From NCBI GenBank assembly GCA_031397815.1, contig JANNMJ010000044.1, positions 1-25,138 of the forward strand: a DNA stretch of 25,138 bases, written 5' to 3'. The position numbers were made by a program, and so were the translations under genes. Positions 6,468 to 16,091 of the stretch are shown here, piece by piece (the stretch's first letter is position 1; each line of letters starts with the position of its first letter). Below the pieces are notes generated by a model, which did no database searches, had not been told where the DNA came from, and was given only the letters and a program-made list of their open reading frames with translations. Origin of the DNA: JANNMJ01 sp031397815 (lineage in GTDB: Bacteria > Bacteroidota > Bacteroidia > Cytophagales > Hymenobacteraceae).

Positions 6468-6962
6468 ATGATGCGCTTGCCGATATTTCGGGGAATGATG
6501 GGCTTGCTTTTGGGCGGCTCCCTCCTTTTGCCCTTGACTGGGTGCGATGAGCTGACCAACCGCGATAAGCTCCAGAAGGCGGGCGAAACCGTCGGCCGCT
6601 CCGCGACGGTCATCGTCGATGGCATCGGCGAGGGGATTAAGCGGGCGGATAAGCGGCAGCTTGTCGTGGGCGAGGAATTGAAGACGCGAGGGCTGCGGAC
6701 GGGCAAATTCAAGGTCGACAAAGCCGAATCCGGCGGCCTTACCGAGAAAGAGCCCGACGGCGATAACCGCCTCACCGTGTACTGCATCTTCGACAAAGCC
6801 TTCGACCGGTCCGTCACCGTCACCCTCTTCGATGAGGCTGGCGAGGAGTACGGCCGGACCAAAGTGAAGCTCACCGGTAAGGCCGGGGATGCCCGAAACG
6901 TCGATTTCGTCTTCGACCCTCGAACCGATATTGAGCGGGGGACGAAGGTGGTGATGGAGTAG
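6468..6962 (+). CDS. Small predicted lipoprotein of unknown function
   Basis: From ATG 6468 the product is 164 residues (ATG 6471 is equally possible). It starts with a basic/hydrophobic signal and a clear lipobox L-T-G-C with the cysteine at residue 26, so it is probably anchored in the envelope. The mature part begins with a charged helical stretch, DELTNRDKLQKAGETVGRS, and ends in a likely beta-sandwich-like region with no recognised family. An open frame extends back to 6423, but that part lies in the T-rich repeat and would add residues before the signal peptide, so it was not used. It is downstream of the AMP nucleosidase on the same strand and only 10 bases before the antitoxin-like gene, so the last two are probably co-transcribed. 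Confidence 0.75.
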   Translation: MMRLPIFRGMMGLLLGGSLLLPLTGCDELTNRDKLQKAGETVGRSATVIVDGIGEGIKRADKRQLVVGEELKTRGLRTGKFKVDKAESGGLTEKEPDGDNRLTVYCIFDKAFDRSVTVTLFDEAGEEYGRTKVKLTGKAGDARNVDFVFDPRTDIERGTKVVME

Positions 6963-6972
6963 ACACTCAAGT

Positions 6973-7335
6973 ATGAATGTCACTGTTGCCCCCATCCGCA
7001 CAACTGCCGATTATCAAGCGGCGTTGACTCGAATCGAACATATTTTCGATGCTCAGCCGGGTACGGCTGCCTTCGACGAGTTGGACGTTCTCGCGACATT
7101 GATTTGCGCTTACGAGGCCGAGCATCATCCGATTCCGGAGCCTGACCCAATCGAGTACATCAAACATCGAATGAGTGAGCGCGGACTGGAACCGCGTGAT
7201 TTGGCGCTTTGGCTCGGGGGCGAAAGTCGCGTTAGCGATATCCTAAGCCGCAAGCGTAAGCTGACGCTGAAAATGATGCAGGCACTTCATCTGCACCTCA
7301 ACATCTCAGCTGATGTGTTGCTGTCGGCAGCGTGA
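6973..7335 (+). CDS. HigA-like antitoxin / XRE-type regulator without a partner toxin
   Basis: The 120-residue protein matches the COG5499-type HigA antitoxin family. It has an N-terminal dimer/toxin-binding region (YQAALTRIEHIFDAQPGTAAFDELDVLATLICAYE, about 14-48), a PIPEPDPIEYIK hinge at 53-64 and a C-terminal helix-turn-helix at about 66-115 (LALWLGGESRVSDILSRKRKLTLKMMQALH). In the usual arrangement a short HigB/RelE-like mRNA endonuclease gene precedes it. Here the preceding gene is an unrelated lipoprotein 10 bases away and the next gene is on the other strand, so the antitoxin appears orphaned. It may act as a DNA-binding regulator or neutralise a toxin encoded elsewhere. A strong terminator follows. 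Confidence 0.85.
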   Translation: MNVTVAPIRTTADYQAALTRIEHIFDAQPGTAAFDELDVLATLICAYEAEHHPIPEPDPIEYIKHRMSERGLEPRDLALWLGGESRVSDILSRKRKLTLKMMQALHLHLNISADVLLSAA

Positions 7336-7362
7336 TAGTGCCTTCGGCTTGCCAAAATCGTT

Positions 7363-7410
7363 AAAACGTAAAGTCCCGAAGCAGCCTACTGCTTCGGGAC
7401 TTTACGTTTT
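7363..7410. terminator. Strong bidirectional hairpin terminator
   Basis: A perfect 22-bp inverted repeat (7363-7384 with 7389-7410) encloses a 4-base CCTA loop. The stem is flanked by AAAA on the left and TTTT on the right, so it can end transcription from the antitoxin gene (+) and from the convergent zinc-ribbon gene (-). Confidence 0.9.
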
Positions 7411-7430
7411 ATCACCGCTCTGTTAGGCGC

Positions 7431-7664
7431 TCAGCTCACCGGATTCGGCGCGTAGGACTCCAAAAAGCCGCAAGATTCGCAGCGATACACCATGACCGGA
7501 ATCTGTTGGTGGCCTTTCGTCTTGAGGCCCGTCCAGAATGATTTTTCGGGTGAGCCATCTTGCCAGCTTGTTGGGGCCAAGCTATTGCCGTGGCCCCGGT
7601 CGAGGAGGAAACCGGCTGACATGACGCCCCGGCATTTGGGGCAGGGAGTAGAGAGTTGCGACAT
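7431..7664 (-). CDS. Small zinc-ribbon protein (DUF6487/PF20097-like)
   Basis: This 77-residue protein has two cysteine knuckles, C8-P-K-C11 and C62-E-S-C65, about 50 residues apart, which should bind one zinc ion. Between them are a glycine-rich turn (FLLDRGHG) and conserved tryptophans (W34, W44). The pattern, with GxxxxGFL after the first knuckle and a YRC-x-x-C-G-F-L second knuckle, resembles the short PF20097 family of uncharacterised zinc ribbons. No catalytic residues are apparent. It runs towards the bidirectional terminator at 7363-7410 and is probably transcribed alone. Confidence 0.7.
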   Translation of the reverse strand: MSQLSTPCPKCRGVMSAGFLLDRGHGNSLAPTSWQDGSPEKSFWTGLKTKGHQQIPVMVYRCESCGFLESYAPNPVS

Positions 7665-7703
7665 AGAGTAAACCTACGAAGGCGTGGTAAAGGGTGATTA
7701 CAG

Positions 7704-8201
7704 CTACTCAGCCAACTCTTTGAGTAATTCTTGCTCAGCCAGTAAGATCAGCTCTTTGAAACGAATTCGATCAAAGTCGATCTTTCTTTTGAAGACTAAT
7801 AACTGATCAGCAAATTCCTTCAGTTTACTAAACAGCAACCGCACGCACTCTGACGTGCTCATTTCCCGCACTTCATAGTAAGGCAAAACACAGGTTTTTT
7901 GAGCAAGGAAAGAAACGTCAAGGCCACTGACCAAGACTTTCGATTTGTCAGTAACACGGAGTTTTGAATCTGATTGGCGGTAAAAATTACTTGGAACACA
8001 GCATTCTATTCCAATGATTATTCCCTGAATAGCCGTCCCCAGACTGATGGGCAGCAGAAATGGCGTCAGATGCCGATAGATGATGTCCGATGCAACCCTT
8101 AAGACAGGTATATTACCTGACGTATAAAAAACGTAGCTAAAACGCATAATCAGTAGTTGCCTATTGAATACAACGCTTTTGATGTAGTTGAAAGGTAACA
8201 A
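7704..8201 (-). CDS. Low-GC gene of unknown function
   Basis: The open frame encodes 165 residues from ATG 8201; a second ATG at 8147 would give 147. I recognise no family. The C-terminal third is charged and helical (LLFSKLKEFADQLLVFKRKIDFDRIRFKELILLAEQELLKELAE), likely a coiled coil. The middle has a hydrophobic stretch (LTPFLLPISLGTAIQGIIIGIECCV) that may be a buried core or a weak membrane segment. My count gives about 42% G+C for 7741-8160, far below the GC-rich neighbours, and the codon choice is unlike theirs, so recent acquisition is likely. It sits between a small zinc-ribbon gene and a 21-bp repeat array. It could be a real foreign gene or a remnant; the intact, helix-rich C-terminus favours a gene. 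Confidence 0.55.
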   Translation of the reverse strand: MLPFNYIKSVVFNRQLLIMRFSYVFYTSGNIPVLRVASDIIYRHLTPFLLPISLGTAIQGIIIGIECCVPSNFYRQSDSKLRVTDKSKVLVSGLDVSFLAQKTCVLPYYEVREMSTSECVRLLFSKLKEFADQLLVFKRKIDFDRIRFKELILLAEQELLKELAE

Positions 8202-8240
8202 CCTGCAATCTTCTCTGGCGCTCTAAAAGCGAATCAAACG

Positions 8241-8258
8241 GCAGGTCAAGAGACCTGC
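8241..8258. other. Short hairpin near the 21-bp array
   Basis: GCAGGTC and GACCTGC flank an AAGA loop, a perfect 7-bp stem. It lies between the low-GC gene and the repeat array, and no gene ends directly at it, so its role is unclear. Apart from this, 8202-8337 holds nothing I recognise. Confidence 0.4.
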
Positions 8259-8337
8259 GAATACCCGACACGGGGCCAGCCCGCGTCAAGGCCGGGAAGA
8301 CAAACGCCGCCCCCGGCAACATCGCCGCCTCTCCGGC

Positions 8338-8463
8338 CCAATGATTCGCCGATTCTGGAAGGGCAAGGTACGACTCCGGAAGACCATTTGCCGACCCCGG
8401 AAGACCATTTGCCGACTCCGGAATATCTTTTTCCAATACCGGAATAGGATTTTCCAAGAAATT
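8338..8463. repeat. 21-bp tandem repeat array, copy A (six units)
   Basis: Six consecutive 21-base units run from 8338 to 8463. The best-conserved ones (8380-8400 and 8401-8421) start AAGACCATTTGCC and differ at one base. Units 1 to 5 end in TGG or CGG, mostly CCGG; the last unit (8443-8463) is a terminal variant, AATAGGATTTTCC. Because 21 is a multiple of three, all three minus-strand frames stay open and show heptad peptides (for example SANGLPG then SANGLPE). There is no start site, domain or codon pattern supporting a real protein. A collinear second array is at 24818-24922. Confidence 0.88.
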
Positions 8464-8477
8464 TCCGCCTTCCCGCC

Positions 8478-8517
8478 AACGCAAACGCCCTTCCGGTAAC
8501 GGAAGGGCGTTTGCGTT
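8478..8517 (-). terminator. Hairpin terminator after acetyl-CoA synthetase
   Basis: A perfect 17-bp inverted repeat (8478-8494 with 8501-8517) with a 6-base loop lies 55 bases beyond the stop codon of the acetyl-CoA synthetase on the minus strand. The stem ends in AACGC/GCGTT and there is no long U run, but position and strength fit the end of the long minus-strand block. Confidence 0.75.
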
Positions 8518-8571
8518 ATGCACACATTCCCACACCTCTCACATCCCTACATCTCCCCCCAAACCCCTCTC

Positions 8572-10491
<1,920 letters not shown>

Positions 10492-10620
10492 AGAAAAGGG
10501 ACGAATTGCGTTGCGAACGAGGAGATGACGGACGAATGACGGTTGACGAACGAGCGACCGGTTTAGGGTCGAGAGAAGATTTTTTTAGGCGATGAGCCAG
10601 TGACATGCGGTATTGATTTC

Positions 10621-12549
10621 CTACCCGACGTGGGCCGCAAAACTCCCCAATAATCGTCGGTGAAAATCGGCTTTGATTTCATCGAGAATCGCGGGGTCGT
10701 CGATGGTGGACGGCACGGCGAAGGTTTCGCCGTCGGCGAGCTGACGGAGGGTTTTGCGGAGGATTTTGCCGGAGCGCGTCTTCGGCAGGCGCTTCACGAT
10801 GAGGGCTTGCCGGAAGCACGCCACCGCGCCGATTTGATGCCGAATCGCCTCGACCAGCTCCCGCTCCAGCTCCGCTTCGAGGGGCGTGTACCCGTCTTTC
10901 AGCACTACCAACCCCACTGGCACCTGCCCGCGCAGGTCATCGGCGATGCCGAGTACGGCGCACTCGGCTACGGCCGGGTGGGCGGCGAGCATCTCTTCCA
11001 TCTCGCCGGTGCTGAGGCGGTGGCCCGCGACGTTGATGACGTCATCGACGCGGCCCATGATATAGACGTAGCCGTCGGGGTCGGCGTAGCCGCCGTCGCC
11101 GCTGAGGTAGTAGCCGGGGTATTGGCTGAGGTAGCCGCGCACGAACCGGGCATCGTCGCGCCAGAGCGTGCCGAACATGCCGGGCGGCAGCGGCAGCTTC
11201 ACCGCCACCAATCCGGTGGTTCCGGCGGGCACGGGCAGGCCGTTTTCTTCGCTGATGATGCGCACGTCGTACCCCGGCACCGGCTGCCCGGCGCTGCCCC
11301 GCCGCGAAATGCCCGCGTCGGTCAGGCCGACGCAGGTCGCGAGCATCGGCCAGCCAGATTCTGTCTGCCACCAATGGTCGACGACGGGGACTTGGAGGAG
11401 GTCGGCGGCCCAGTCGTAGGTGGCGGGGTCGCAGCGTTCGCCGGCCAAAAAGAGGTAACGGAGGCTGCTGAGGTCGTAGCGGGAGGCGGCGGAACCGGTT
11501 GGGTCTTCTTTCTTGATGGCCCGAATGGCAGTCGGGGCCGTGAACAGCACCCTTACTTTATGCTGACTGATGACCCGCCAAAACGCGCCCGCATCGGGCG
11601 TCCGGACAGGTTTGCCCTCGTAGAGCACGGTGGTGCAGCCCGCGAGCAGCGGCGCGTACACGATGTAGGAATGCCCAACCGCCCAGCCGATATCCGAAGC
11701 CGCCCAGAACACTTCCCCCGGCTCCATCCCGTAAATGGCGCGCATCGTGTAGCGCAGCGCCACGGCGTGGCCGCCGTTATCGCGCACTACCCCTTTCGGC
11801 TTGCCCGTAGTGCCCGACGTGTAGAGGATGTAAAGCGGGTCGGCGGCTTCGACGGATACGCAATCGGCGGGCTCGGCGAGGAGAAGGTCGGCGTAATCGA
11901 CATCGCGGCTCGGTTGCAGCTCGGCGGTAACGAACGGCCGTTGGCACACCACGACGTGCGCGGGCTGATGCGTGGCGAGCCGCAGCGCCTCATCGACGAG
12001 CGGCTTATATGGAATGATGCGGTCGATTTCAATCGCCCCGGAAGCCATAACCACCGCTTTCGGCGTGCAGTCATCGATGCGAACGGCCAACTCGTGCGGC
12101 GCGAATCCGCCGAAAACCACCGAATGCACCGCCCCCAGCCGCGCGCAGGCAAGCATCGCGACGACGGCTTCGGGCATATTCGGCATATAAATAATGACCC
12201 GGTCGGCGCGGCCCACGCCAATCGCCCGCAGCCCCCCGGCGAAGGCCGCGACGAGGTCGCGCAGCTCGCGGTACGAGTACGTGCGAACGGTGTGCGTGCC
12301 CGGCGAATCGTAAATCAGCGCCGTCTGTTCGCCGCGTCCACTCGCAATATGATGGTCCAAGGCGAGGTAGCTCGTGTTGAGCACGCCGCCCCGAAACCAC
12401 TCAAAACGGCCGTCGCTGCTCTGGGAGAGCGCTTTTTGCGGCGCTTCAAACCAGCGGACATCCTTCGCCTGCGCGGCCCAAAAGGCATCGGGCTGGGTCA
12501 GACTGGCGTGCTGCGACGCTGGGTACGAGGTGAGCGAGGTGGAGTTCAT
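10621..12549 (-). CDS. PrpE-like propionyl/acyl-CoA synthetase
   Basis: From ATG 12549 the product is 642 residues, the usual PrpE length. It has the P-loop YTSGTTGKPKG at 243-253 followed by VVRDNGGHAVAL, ASDIGWAVGHSYIVYAPLL, the VDHWWQTESGWPM motif, YYLSGDGGYAD, GRVDDVINVAGHR and PKTRSGKILRK with catalytic K595. The VRDNGG and ESGWPM segments are typical of propionyl-CoA synthetases rather than Acs, so it probably activates propionate or another short acid. The open frame runs 82 codons further upstream but that part overlaps the response-regulator gene and resembles no acyl-CoA synthetase N-terminus; ATG 12549 gives the normal start, 38 bases after the regulator's stop. It likely belongs to the same transcript as the kinase and regulator. 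The GC-rich sequence creates a long antisense frame, which is not a gene. Confidence 0.9.
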   Translation of the reverse strand: MNSTSLTSYPASQHASLTQPDAFWAAQAKDVRWFEAPQKALSQSSDGRFEWFRGGVLNTSYLALDHHIASGRGEQTALIYDSPGTHTVRTYSYRELRDLVAAFAGGLRAIGVGRADRVIIYMPNMPEAVVAMLACARLGAVHSVVFGGFAPHELAVRIDDCTPKAVVMASGAIEIDRIIPYKPLVDEALRLATHQPAHVVVCQRPFVTAELQPSRDVDYADLLLAEPADCVSVEAADPLYILYTSGTTGKPKGVVRDNGGHAVALRYTMRAIYGMEPGEVFWAASDIGWAVGHSYIVYAPLLAGCTTVLYEGKPVRTPDAGAFWRVISQHKVRVLFTAPTAIRAIKKEDPTGSAASRYDLSSLRYLFLAGERCDPATYDWAADLLQVPVVDHWWQTESGWPMLATCVGLTDAGISRRGSAGQPVPGYDVRIISEENGLPVPAGTTGLVAVKLPLPPGMFGTLWRDDARFVRGYLSQYPGYYLSGDGGYADPDGYVYIMGRVDDVINVAGHRLSTGEMEEMLAAHPAVAECAVLGIADDLRGQVPVGLVVLKDGYTPLEAELERELVEAIRHQIGAVACFRQALIVKRLPKTRSGKILRKTLRQLADGETFAVPSTIDDPAILDEIKADFHRRLLGSFAAHVG

Positions 12550-12587
12550 GACAGGGCTGATAGTGGGATGTGAAAGCCGACGCCGCT

Positions 12588-13031
12588 TTACGAGGCGCCC
12601 GGCACCGCCCCCGGCGCCGGGCCGGAGGCGAGTGCCCGAACCTGCTCCATGAGCTGGCGCGGACTGAAGGGCTTGGTGAGGTAGAGGTCGGCCCCGGCGT
12701 CGTAGCCGCGCCGGATATCGGCCTCTTTGCTTTTCGCGGAGAGAAAAATGACGCGGGTGGCCGCGCGGTCGGGCCGCTCCTTGATGTGGCGGCAAACGTG
12801 GTAGCCATCCACATCGGGCATCATAATATCGAGCAGCACCACATCGAACGCAGTTTGCGCCACGGCCGCGAGCGCCTCGGTACCGTTGCGGGCAATCGAG
12901 ACGTGGTAGCCTTGCTTACGCATCAGAAATTCGAGTGACATCACGATGTTCGGCTCATCATCGACGAGCAAGATGTGGGGCGTGTGGGTGGCAGCGGCGG
13001 CGGTAGCGGCGGCAGTATCAACGGTACTCAC
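12588..13031 (-). CDS. Receiver-only response regulator
   Basis: The 147-residue protein consists of an Ala/Thr-rich start (1-17), one receiver domain (about 18-135) and a short Pro/Ala tail. Receiver residues are complete: acidic pair D24-D25, phospho-acceptor D68 in LLDIMMPDVDG, switch serine S98 in FLSAKSK and K120 in YLTKPFSP. There is no DNA-binding, enzymatic or other output domain, so phosphorylation must act through a partner. Its ATG overlaps the stop of the sensor kinase gene by four bases, which implies co-translation and makes that kinase the probable phosphodonor. The PrpE-like gene follows after 38 bases. In the comparable CrbS/CrbR system the regulator carries a NarL-type DNA-binding domain; that part is missing here and no frameshifted remnant is visible before the next gene. 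Confidence 0.93.
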   Translation of the reverse strand: MSTVDTAAATAAAATHTPHILLVDDEPNIVMSLEFLMRKQGYHVSIARNGTEALAAVAQTAFDVVLLDIMMPDVDGYHVCRHIKERPDRAATRVIFLSAKSKEADIRRGYDAGADLYLTKPFSPRQLMEQVRALASGPAPGAVPGAS

Positions 13032-15787
13032 GGGCGGGAATAGAGCTTATCGGACACCAACGGCAGTGTCACGCGGAAGACGGCTCCGCAAGTTGCGGCA
13101 CTTTCGACAGAAATAGTCCCGAGGTGAAGCTCGACGATCTTTTTCGTAATCGCCAAGCCCAATCCGGAGCCTTCCGGCTTGCGCACGCTCTGGTTGCGGG
13201 CTTGGAAGAACTTGTCGAAAATGAGGGTGTGGTACGCCGGGTCGATGCCTTTGCCGTTGTCGGTGACGGTGAGCTGCATTTGCCCGGCCTCGGCGGTGGC
13301 GCGCACGCTGATGCGGCCGGTGCCGTCGGTGGGTGAGGCTTTGATGGCGTTCGAGAGCAGATTGACGAGGACCTGCATGAGGCGGTCGCGGTCAGCGGGG
13401 ACGAACGGGAGCGTGGCGGGCGTATCGAGTTGAAACTGAATCTGCCGCTCCGTCGCGAGCTGTTCGGTGGCGGCCACGGCATCGGCCACCACGTCGGCCA
13501 TATCGACGGATGACACATCGAGCGTCGCCTTGCCGGACTCGAATTTCTCCAGATCGAGGACGAGGGTGATGAGGCGCGAGAGGCGGTCGGATTCGCGGGT
13601 GATGGTCAGCAGAAACCGGCTCCGCTCAGGGTCTTGCAGGTCGGGGACGTCGTACAAAATCTCGGCGAGCGCGCGGATACTCGTGAGCGGCGTCCGCAGC
13701 TCGTGCGTGACGGTCGAGAGAAATTCATCTTTGAGCTGGTCGAGCCCTTGCAGCTGATGATAGGCGGTTTGCAGCTCGGTGGTCAGGCGTTGCAGCTCGC
13801 GCTGCTGCCGCCGAAGCTGCCGGTTGGCTTCCACGAGCTGTTGCGATTCGCGCAGCGCCCCCACCACGCCCTCGAACGTCACGCGTTGCGCGCCCGTGGC
13901 CGACGCCAACAGCAGCCGCGCCGCCGCCGGACCGATGGAACCGGCGAGCAGCTTTTCGGCCCACGTGAGCAGGCGCGGGTCGGTGTCGGCGGGGGTGGCG
14001 TTTGCGGGTAGAAGCTGACTGGTGAGGGCGTCGGGGTGACGGTCGGAAAACTGCCGCAGGGCTTGCGCAGTGCGTTTCGGCCCCAAAAAACCCGTGAGTA
14101 GCGCCCGCACATCGGGCAGCGGCGCCCCGGCCCACGCGGCACCCGTGGCGCCTGCACCGCCCTTGAACACATCCACAAAAGCCACCGCCTGCTGCGCCTC
14201 ATCCCCCGAAGGCTCCCCGAACAGTGAGACTCCCACGAACAGTAGAATATTGACCGTCCAGCTCCAGAATAGACCGTGCGTGAGGGGGTCGAGGGTGGTG
14301 AGGCCGAACAGCGCTTCCGGCCGAAGCTGCGGCAGCCCGAACAGGCCGTCGGCAAGCACCTGCGGCGCGAGCCAGCCCGGCCCCACGAACGTGGGCAGCA
14401 CGAGCGTCACGAACCACAGCAGAAACCCACCGAGCAGCCCCGCCATCGCACCGCTACGGGTGCCGCCCTTCCAATACAGGCTTCCCAGCACCACCGGCAC
14501 CAGCTGCGCCACAGCGGCGAACGACACCAGCCCGATGTTCACCAGCGCCAGCCCCTGCCCGACAGTCATGTACCAACCGTACGCCAGCAGCAGCACCACG
14601 GCCACCGCCAAACGCCGCCCCCAGAGCGCCGATTGGCTCAAATACGCGAACCAGCCCGGTCGCCGGGTGATGTGCGCCGCCGGAATCCGAACGAGCAGCG
14701 GCATCAATAAGTGGTTCGAAAGCATCACCGCCAGCGCTACCGTCTCGACAATAATCATTGACGACGCCGCCGACAAGCCGCCGATGTACGTCAGCAGCGC
14801 CAAGCCCGGCGAGTTAGCGTGTAACGGCAGCGCCAACACGTAGAAATCAGCATCAGTAGCGCCGAGGCGCAAGGCGCCGCCGAGGGCAATCGGCAGCACG
14901 AAGAGGTTGATGATGAGCAGGTAAAGCGGAAACAGCCACATCGCCTTCCGCAGATGGTCTTCGTTAGTATTCTCGACGACGGCCAATTGGAACTGACGCG
15001 GCAGCAGGATAATAGCAGCGCCGCTCAGCAGCAGCAGCGTGCGCCAATGCGGAGCGGTCACGCCGGAATCTTGCAGTGTAAACAACCGCTTGAGGGCCGG
15101 AACGGCAGCGGCTTGGTCGAAAATATCGGTCGGCCCACTGAACAAGCCCCACACCACGAAAACCCCCACCGCCAGAAACGCCACCAATTTCACCAACGAC
15201 TCCACCGCCACGGCGAACACCATCCCGTCGTGCCGCTCGGTAGCTTCCACGCTGCGCACCCCGAAAATGATGGTGAAAAACGCCAGCACGATGGTGGTAG
15301 CCAGCGCCACGCCGCCCACGCCGCCCAGCACGCTCGGCCCGGAACCCTGCGTGAGGAGCGCGAACGACGCCGCAATCGCCTTGATTTGCAGGGCGATGTA
15401 CGGAATGCTCCCCACCACGCACAGCACCGTCACGACGGCGCCAAGCGAGGCGCTTTTCCCGTAACGCGCCGACAGAAAATCGGCAATCGACGTCAGGCGC
15501 TGCTGCCGACAAATGCGGATGATTTTCCGCAGCAACAGCCACCAAATCGGCGCCAGCAGCGTCGGGCCGAGGTAAATCGCCAGAAACTCAATCCCTACTT
15601 GCGACGCCCGCCCCACCGACCCGTAGTACGTCCAAGCGGTGCAGTAAACCGCCAACGACAGCGCGTAGATGTACGGATTCCCCACCAGACTCCGCCGCGC
15701 CCCCGACCGTCGCTCCGCCCAATAGGCCACGCCGAACAGCGCGGCCAGATAGCCGACCGAAACGCCGATGACGGGTAGCTCAGCCAC
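13028..15787 (-). CDS. Sodium/solute symporter-histidine kinase fusion (CrbS/CbrA-like)
   Basis: From GTG 15787 the protein has 919 residues. Residues ~1-525 form a multi-span SLC5/SSS domain (start ELPVIGVSVGYLAALFGVAYW; core LTSIADFLSARYGKS). A STAC-like linker follows at about 558-630 (WAEKLLAGSIGPAAARLLLAS is its hallmark), then a coiled coil at about 640-690 and the kinase core. The phospho-acceptor is H695 in THELRTPLTSIRA; the N box has N809 and N813 (NLLSNA), G1 is DNGKGID near 843 and G2 is GSGLGLA near 873. No PAS domain is visible. Such proteins link solute transport or binding to phosphorelay. The longer open frame (ATG 15931) adds 48 residues that overlap the preceding gene, so GTG 15787, eight bases into that gene's end, is preferred. 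It overlaps the response regulator by four bases. Confidence 0.92.
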   Translation of the reverse strand: MAELPVIGVSVGYLAALFGVAYWAERRSGARRSLVGNPYIYALSLAVYCTAWTYYGSVGRASQVGIEFLAIYLGPTLLAPIWWLLLRKIIRICRQQRLTSIADFLSARYGKSASLGAVVTVLCVVGSIPYIALQIKAIAASFALLTQGSGPSVLGGVGGVALATTIVLAFFTIIFGVRSVEATERHDGMVFAVAVESLVKLVAFLAVGVFVVWGLFSGPTDIFDQAAAVPALKRLFTLQDSGVTAPHWRTLLLLSGAAIILLPRQFQLAVVENTNEDHLRKAMWLFPLYLLIINLFVLPIALGGALRLGATDADFYVLALPLHANSPGLALLTYIGGLSAASSMIIVETVALAVMLSNHLLMPLLVRIPAAHITRRPGWFAYLSQSALWGRRLAVAVVLLLAYGWYMTVGQGLALVNIGLVSFAAVAQLVPVVLGSLYWKGGTRSGAMAGLLGGFLLWFVTLVLPTFVGPGWLAPQVLADGLFGLPQLRPEALFGLTTLDPLTHGLFWSWTVNILLFVGVSLFGEPSGDEAQQAVAFVDVFKGGAGATGAAWAGAPLPDVRALLTGFLGPKRTAQALRQFSDRHPDALTSQLLPANATPADTDPRLLTWAEKLLAGSIGPAAARLLLASATGAQRVTFEGVVGALRESQQLVEANRQLRRQQRELQRLTTELQTAYHQLQGLDQLKDEFLSTVTHELRTPLTSIRALAEILYDVPDLQDPERSRFLLTITRESDRLSRLITLVLDLEKFESGKATLDVSSVDMADVVADAVAATEQLATERQIQFQLDTPATLPFVPADRDRLMQVLVNLLSNAIKASPTDGTGRISVRATAEAGQMQLTVTDNGKGIDPAYHTLIFDKFFQARNQSVRKPEGSGLGLAITKKIVELHLGTISVESAATCGAVFRVTLPLVSDKLYSRP

Positions 15788-16052
15788 GGGTAGGGTCTGG
15801 GTTGATGGAGTTTGATTCAGTGGGAGCTTCCGATTTAGGAGCCGCTGGGTGCCGCACGAGCCACGCCGTGAGGCAAATGAGCAGCAGCCACGAGCCAAAA
15901 ATGGCCAGCCACAGCACCGGTACGCCCCCAAGCCGCGCGGGCTGGTCCCAGACGCCGAGCATCGGGAAAGTCAGCAATGCCGCGAACGTCAGCGCGACGA
16001 ACATCAGCTGCTGACCCCGACGTTGGGCGGCGCGCTCAGTTAAAACGGGCAT
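15780..16052 (-). CDS. Small two-helix membrane protein ahead of the symporter-kinase
   Basis: The 90-residue product has two predicted transmembrane helices, about residues 16-35 (LMFVALTFAALLTFPMLGVW) and 44-66 (VPVLWLAIFGSWLLLICLTAW), with a basic N-terminus and a polar tail. The TGA stop overlaps the GTG start of the symporter-kinase by eight bases, a sign of coupled translation and a shared membrane complex. Small two-helix proteins are common next to SSS permeases: YjcH (DUF485) before ActP in E. coli is the best-known case. I cannot assign this protein to DUF485 by motif, so the parallel rests on size, topology and position. It is the first gene of the sensing part of the minus-strand block, 221 bases after the permease gene. 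Confidence 0.78.
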   Translation of the reverse strand: MPVLTERAAQRRGQQLMFVALTFAALLTFPMLGVWDQPARLGGVPVLWLAIFGSWLLLICLTAWLVRHPAAPKSEAPTESNSINPDPTRG

Positions 16053-16073
16053 AGTAGCGGGTCAGAAAAAGAA

Positions 16074-16091
16074 GCTCAGAAACCACTGAGC
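16074..16091 (-). terminator. Weak hairpin with U tract after the permease gene
   Basis: On the minus strand GCTCAG and CTGAGC pair around a 6-base loop and are followed by TTCTTTTTCT. The stem is only 6 bp and lies about 180 bases after the permease stop codon. It may partly end that transcript before the symporter-kinase genes. The rest of 16053-16273 is A/T-rich on one side with repeated AAAAACT-like runs; I see no perfect -7 box there. Confidence 0.35.

Noticed and set aside
8338..8463. CRISPR array
   Set aside because: Units are contiguous 21-mers with no unique spacers and degenerate sequence, and there is no cas gene in the window.
8161..8535. Minus-strand frame spanning the 21-bp array A (124 codons)
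   Set aside because: It is open because the repeat unit is a multiple of three, and all three frames stay open there. It overlaps the acs terminator hairpin and the low-GC gene and has no domain.
10660..12573. Long plus-strand open frame (637 codons) opposite the PrpE-like gene
   Set aside because: Same reason: antisense shadow of a well-conserved enzyme, with His/Arg-rich composition and no recognisable motif.
15788..15931. 48-residue N-terminal extension of the symporter-kinase
   Set aside because: It overlaps the small membrane protein gene in another frame, has a Cys/Arg-rich composition unlike an SSS N-terminus, and GTG 15787 gives a normal start.
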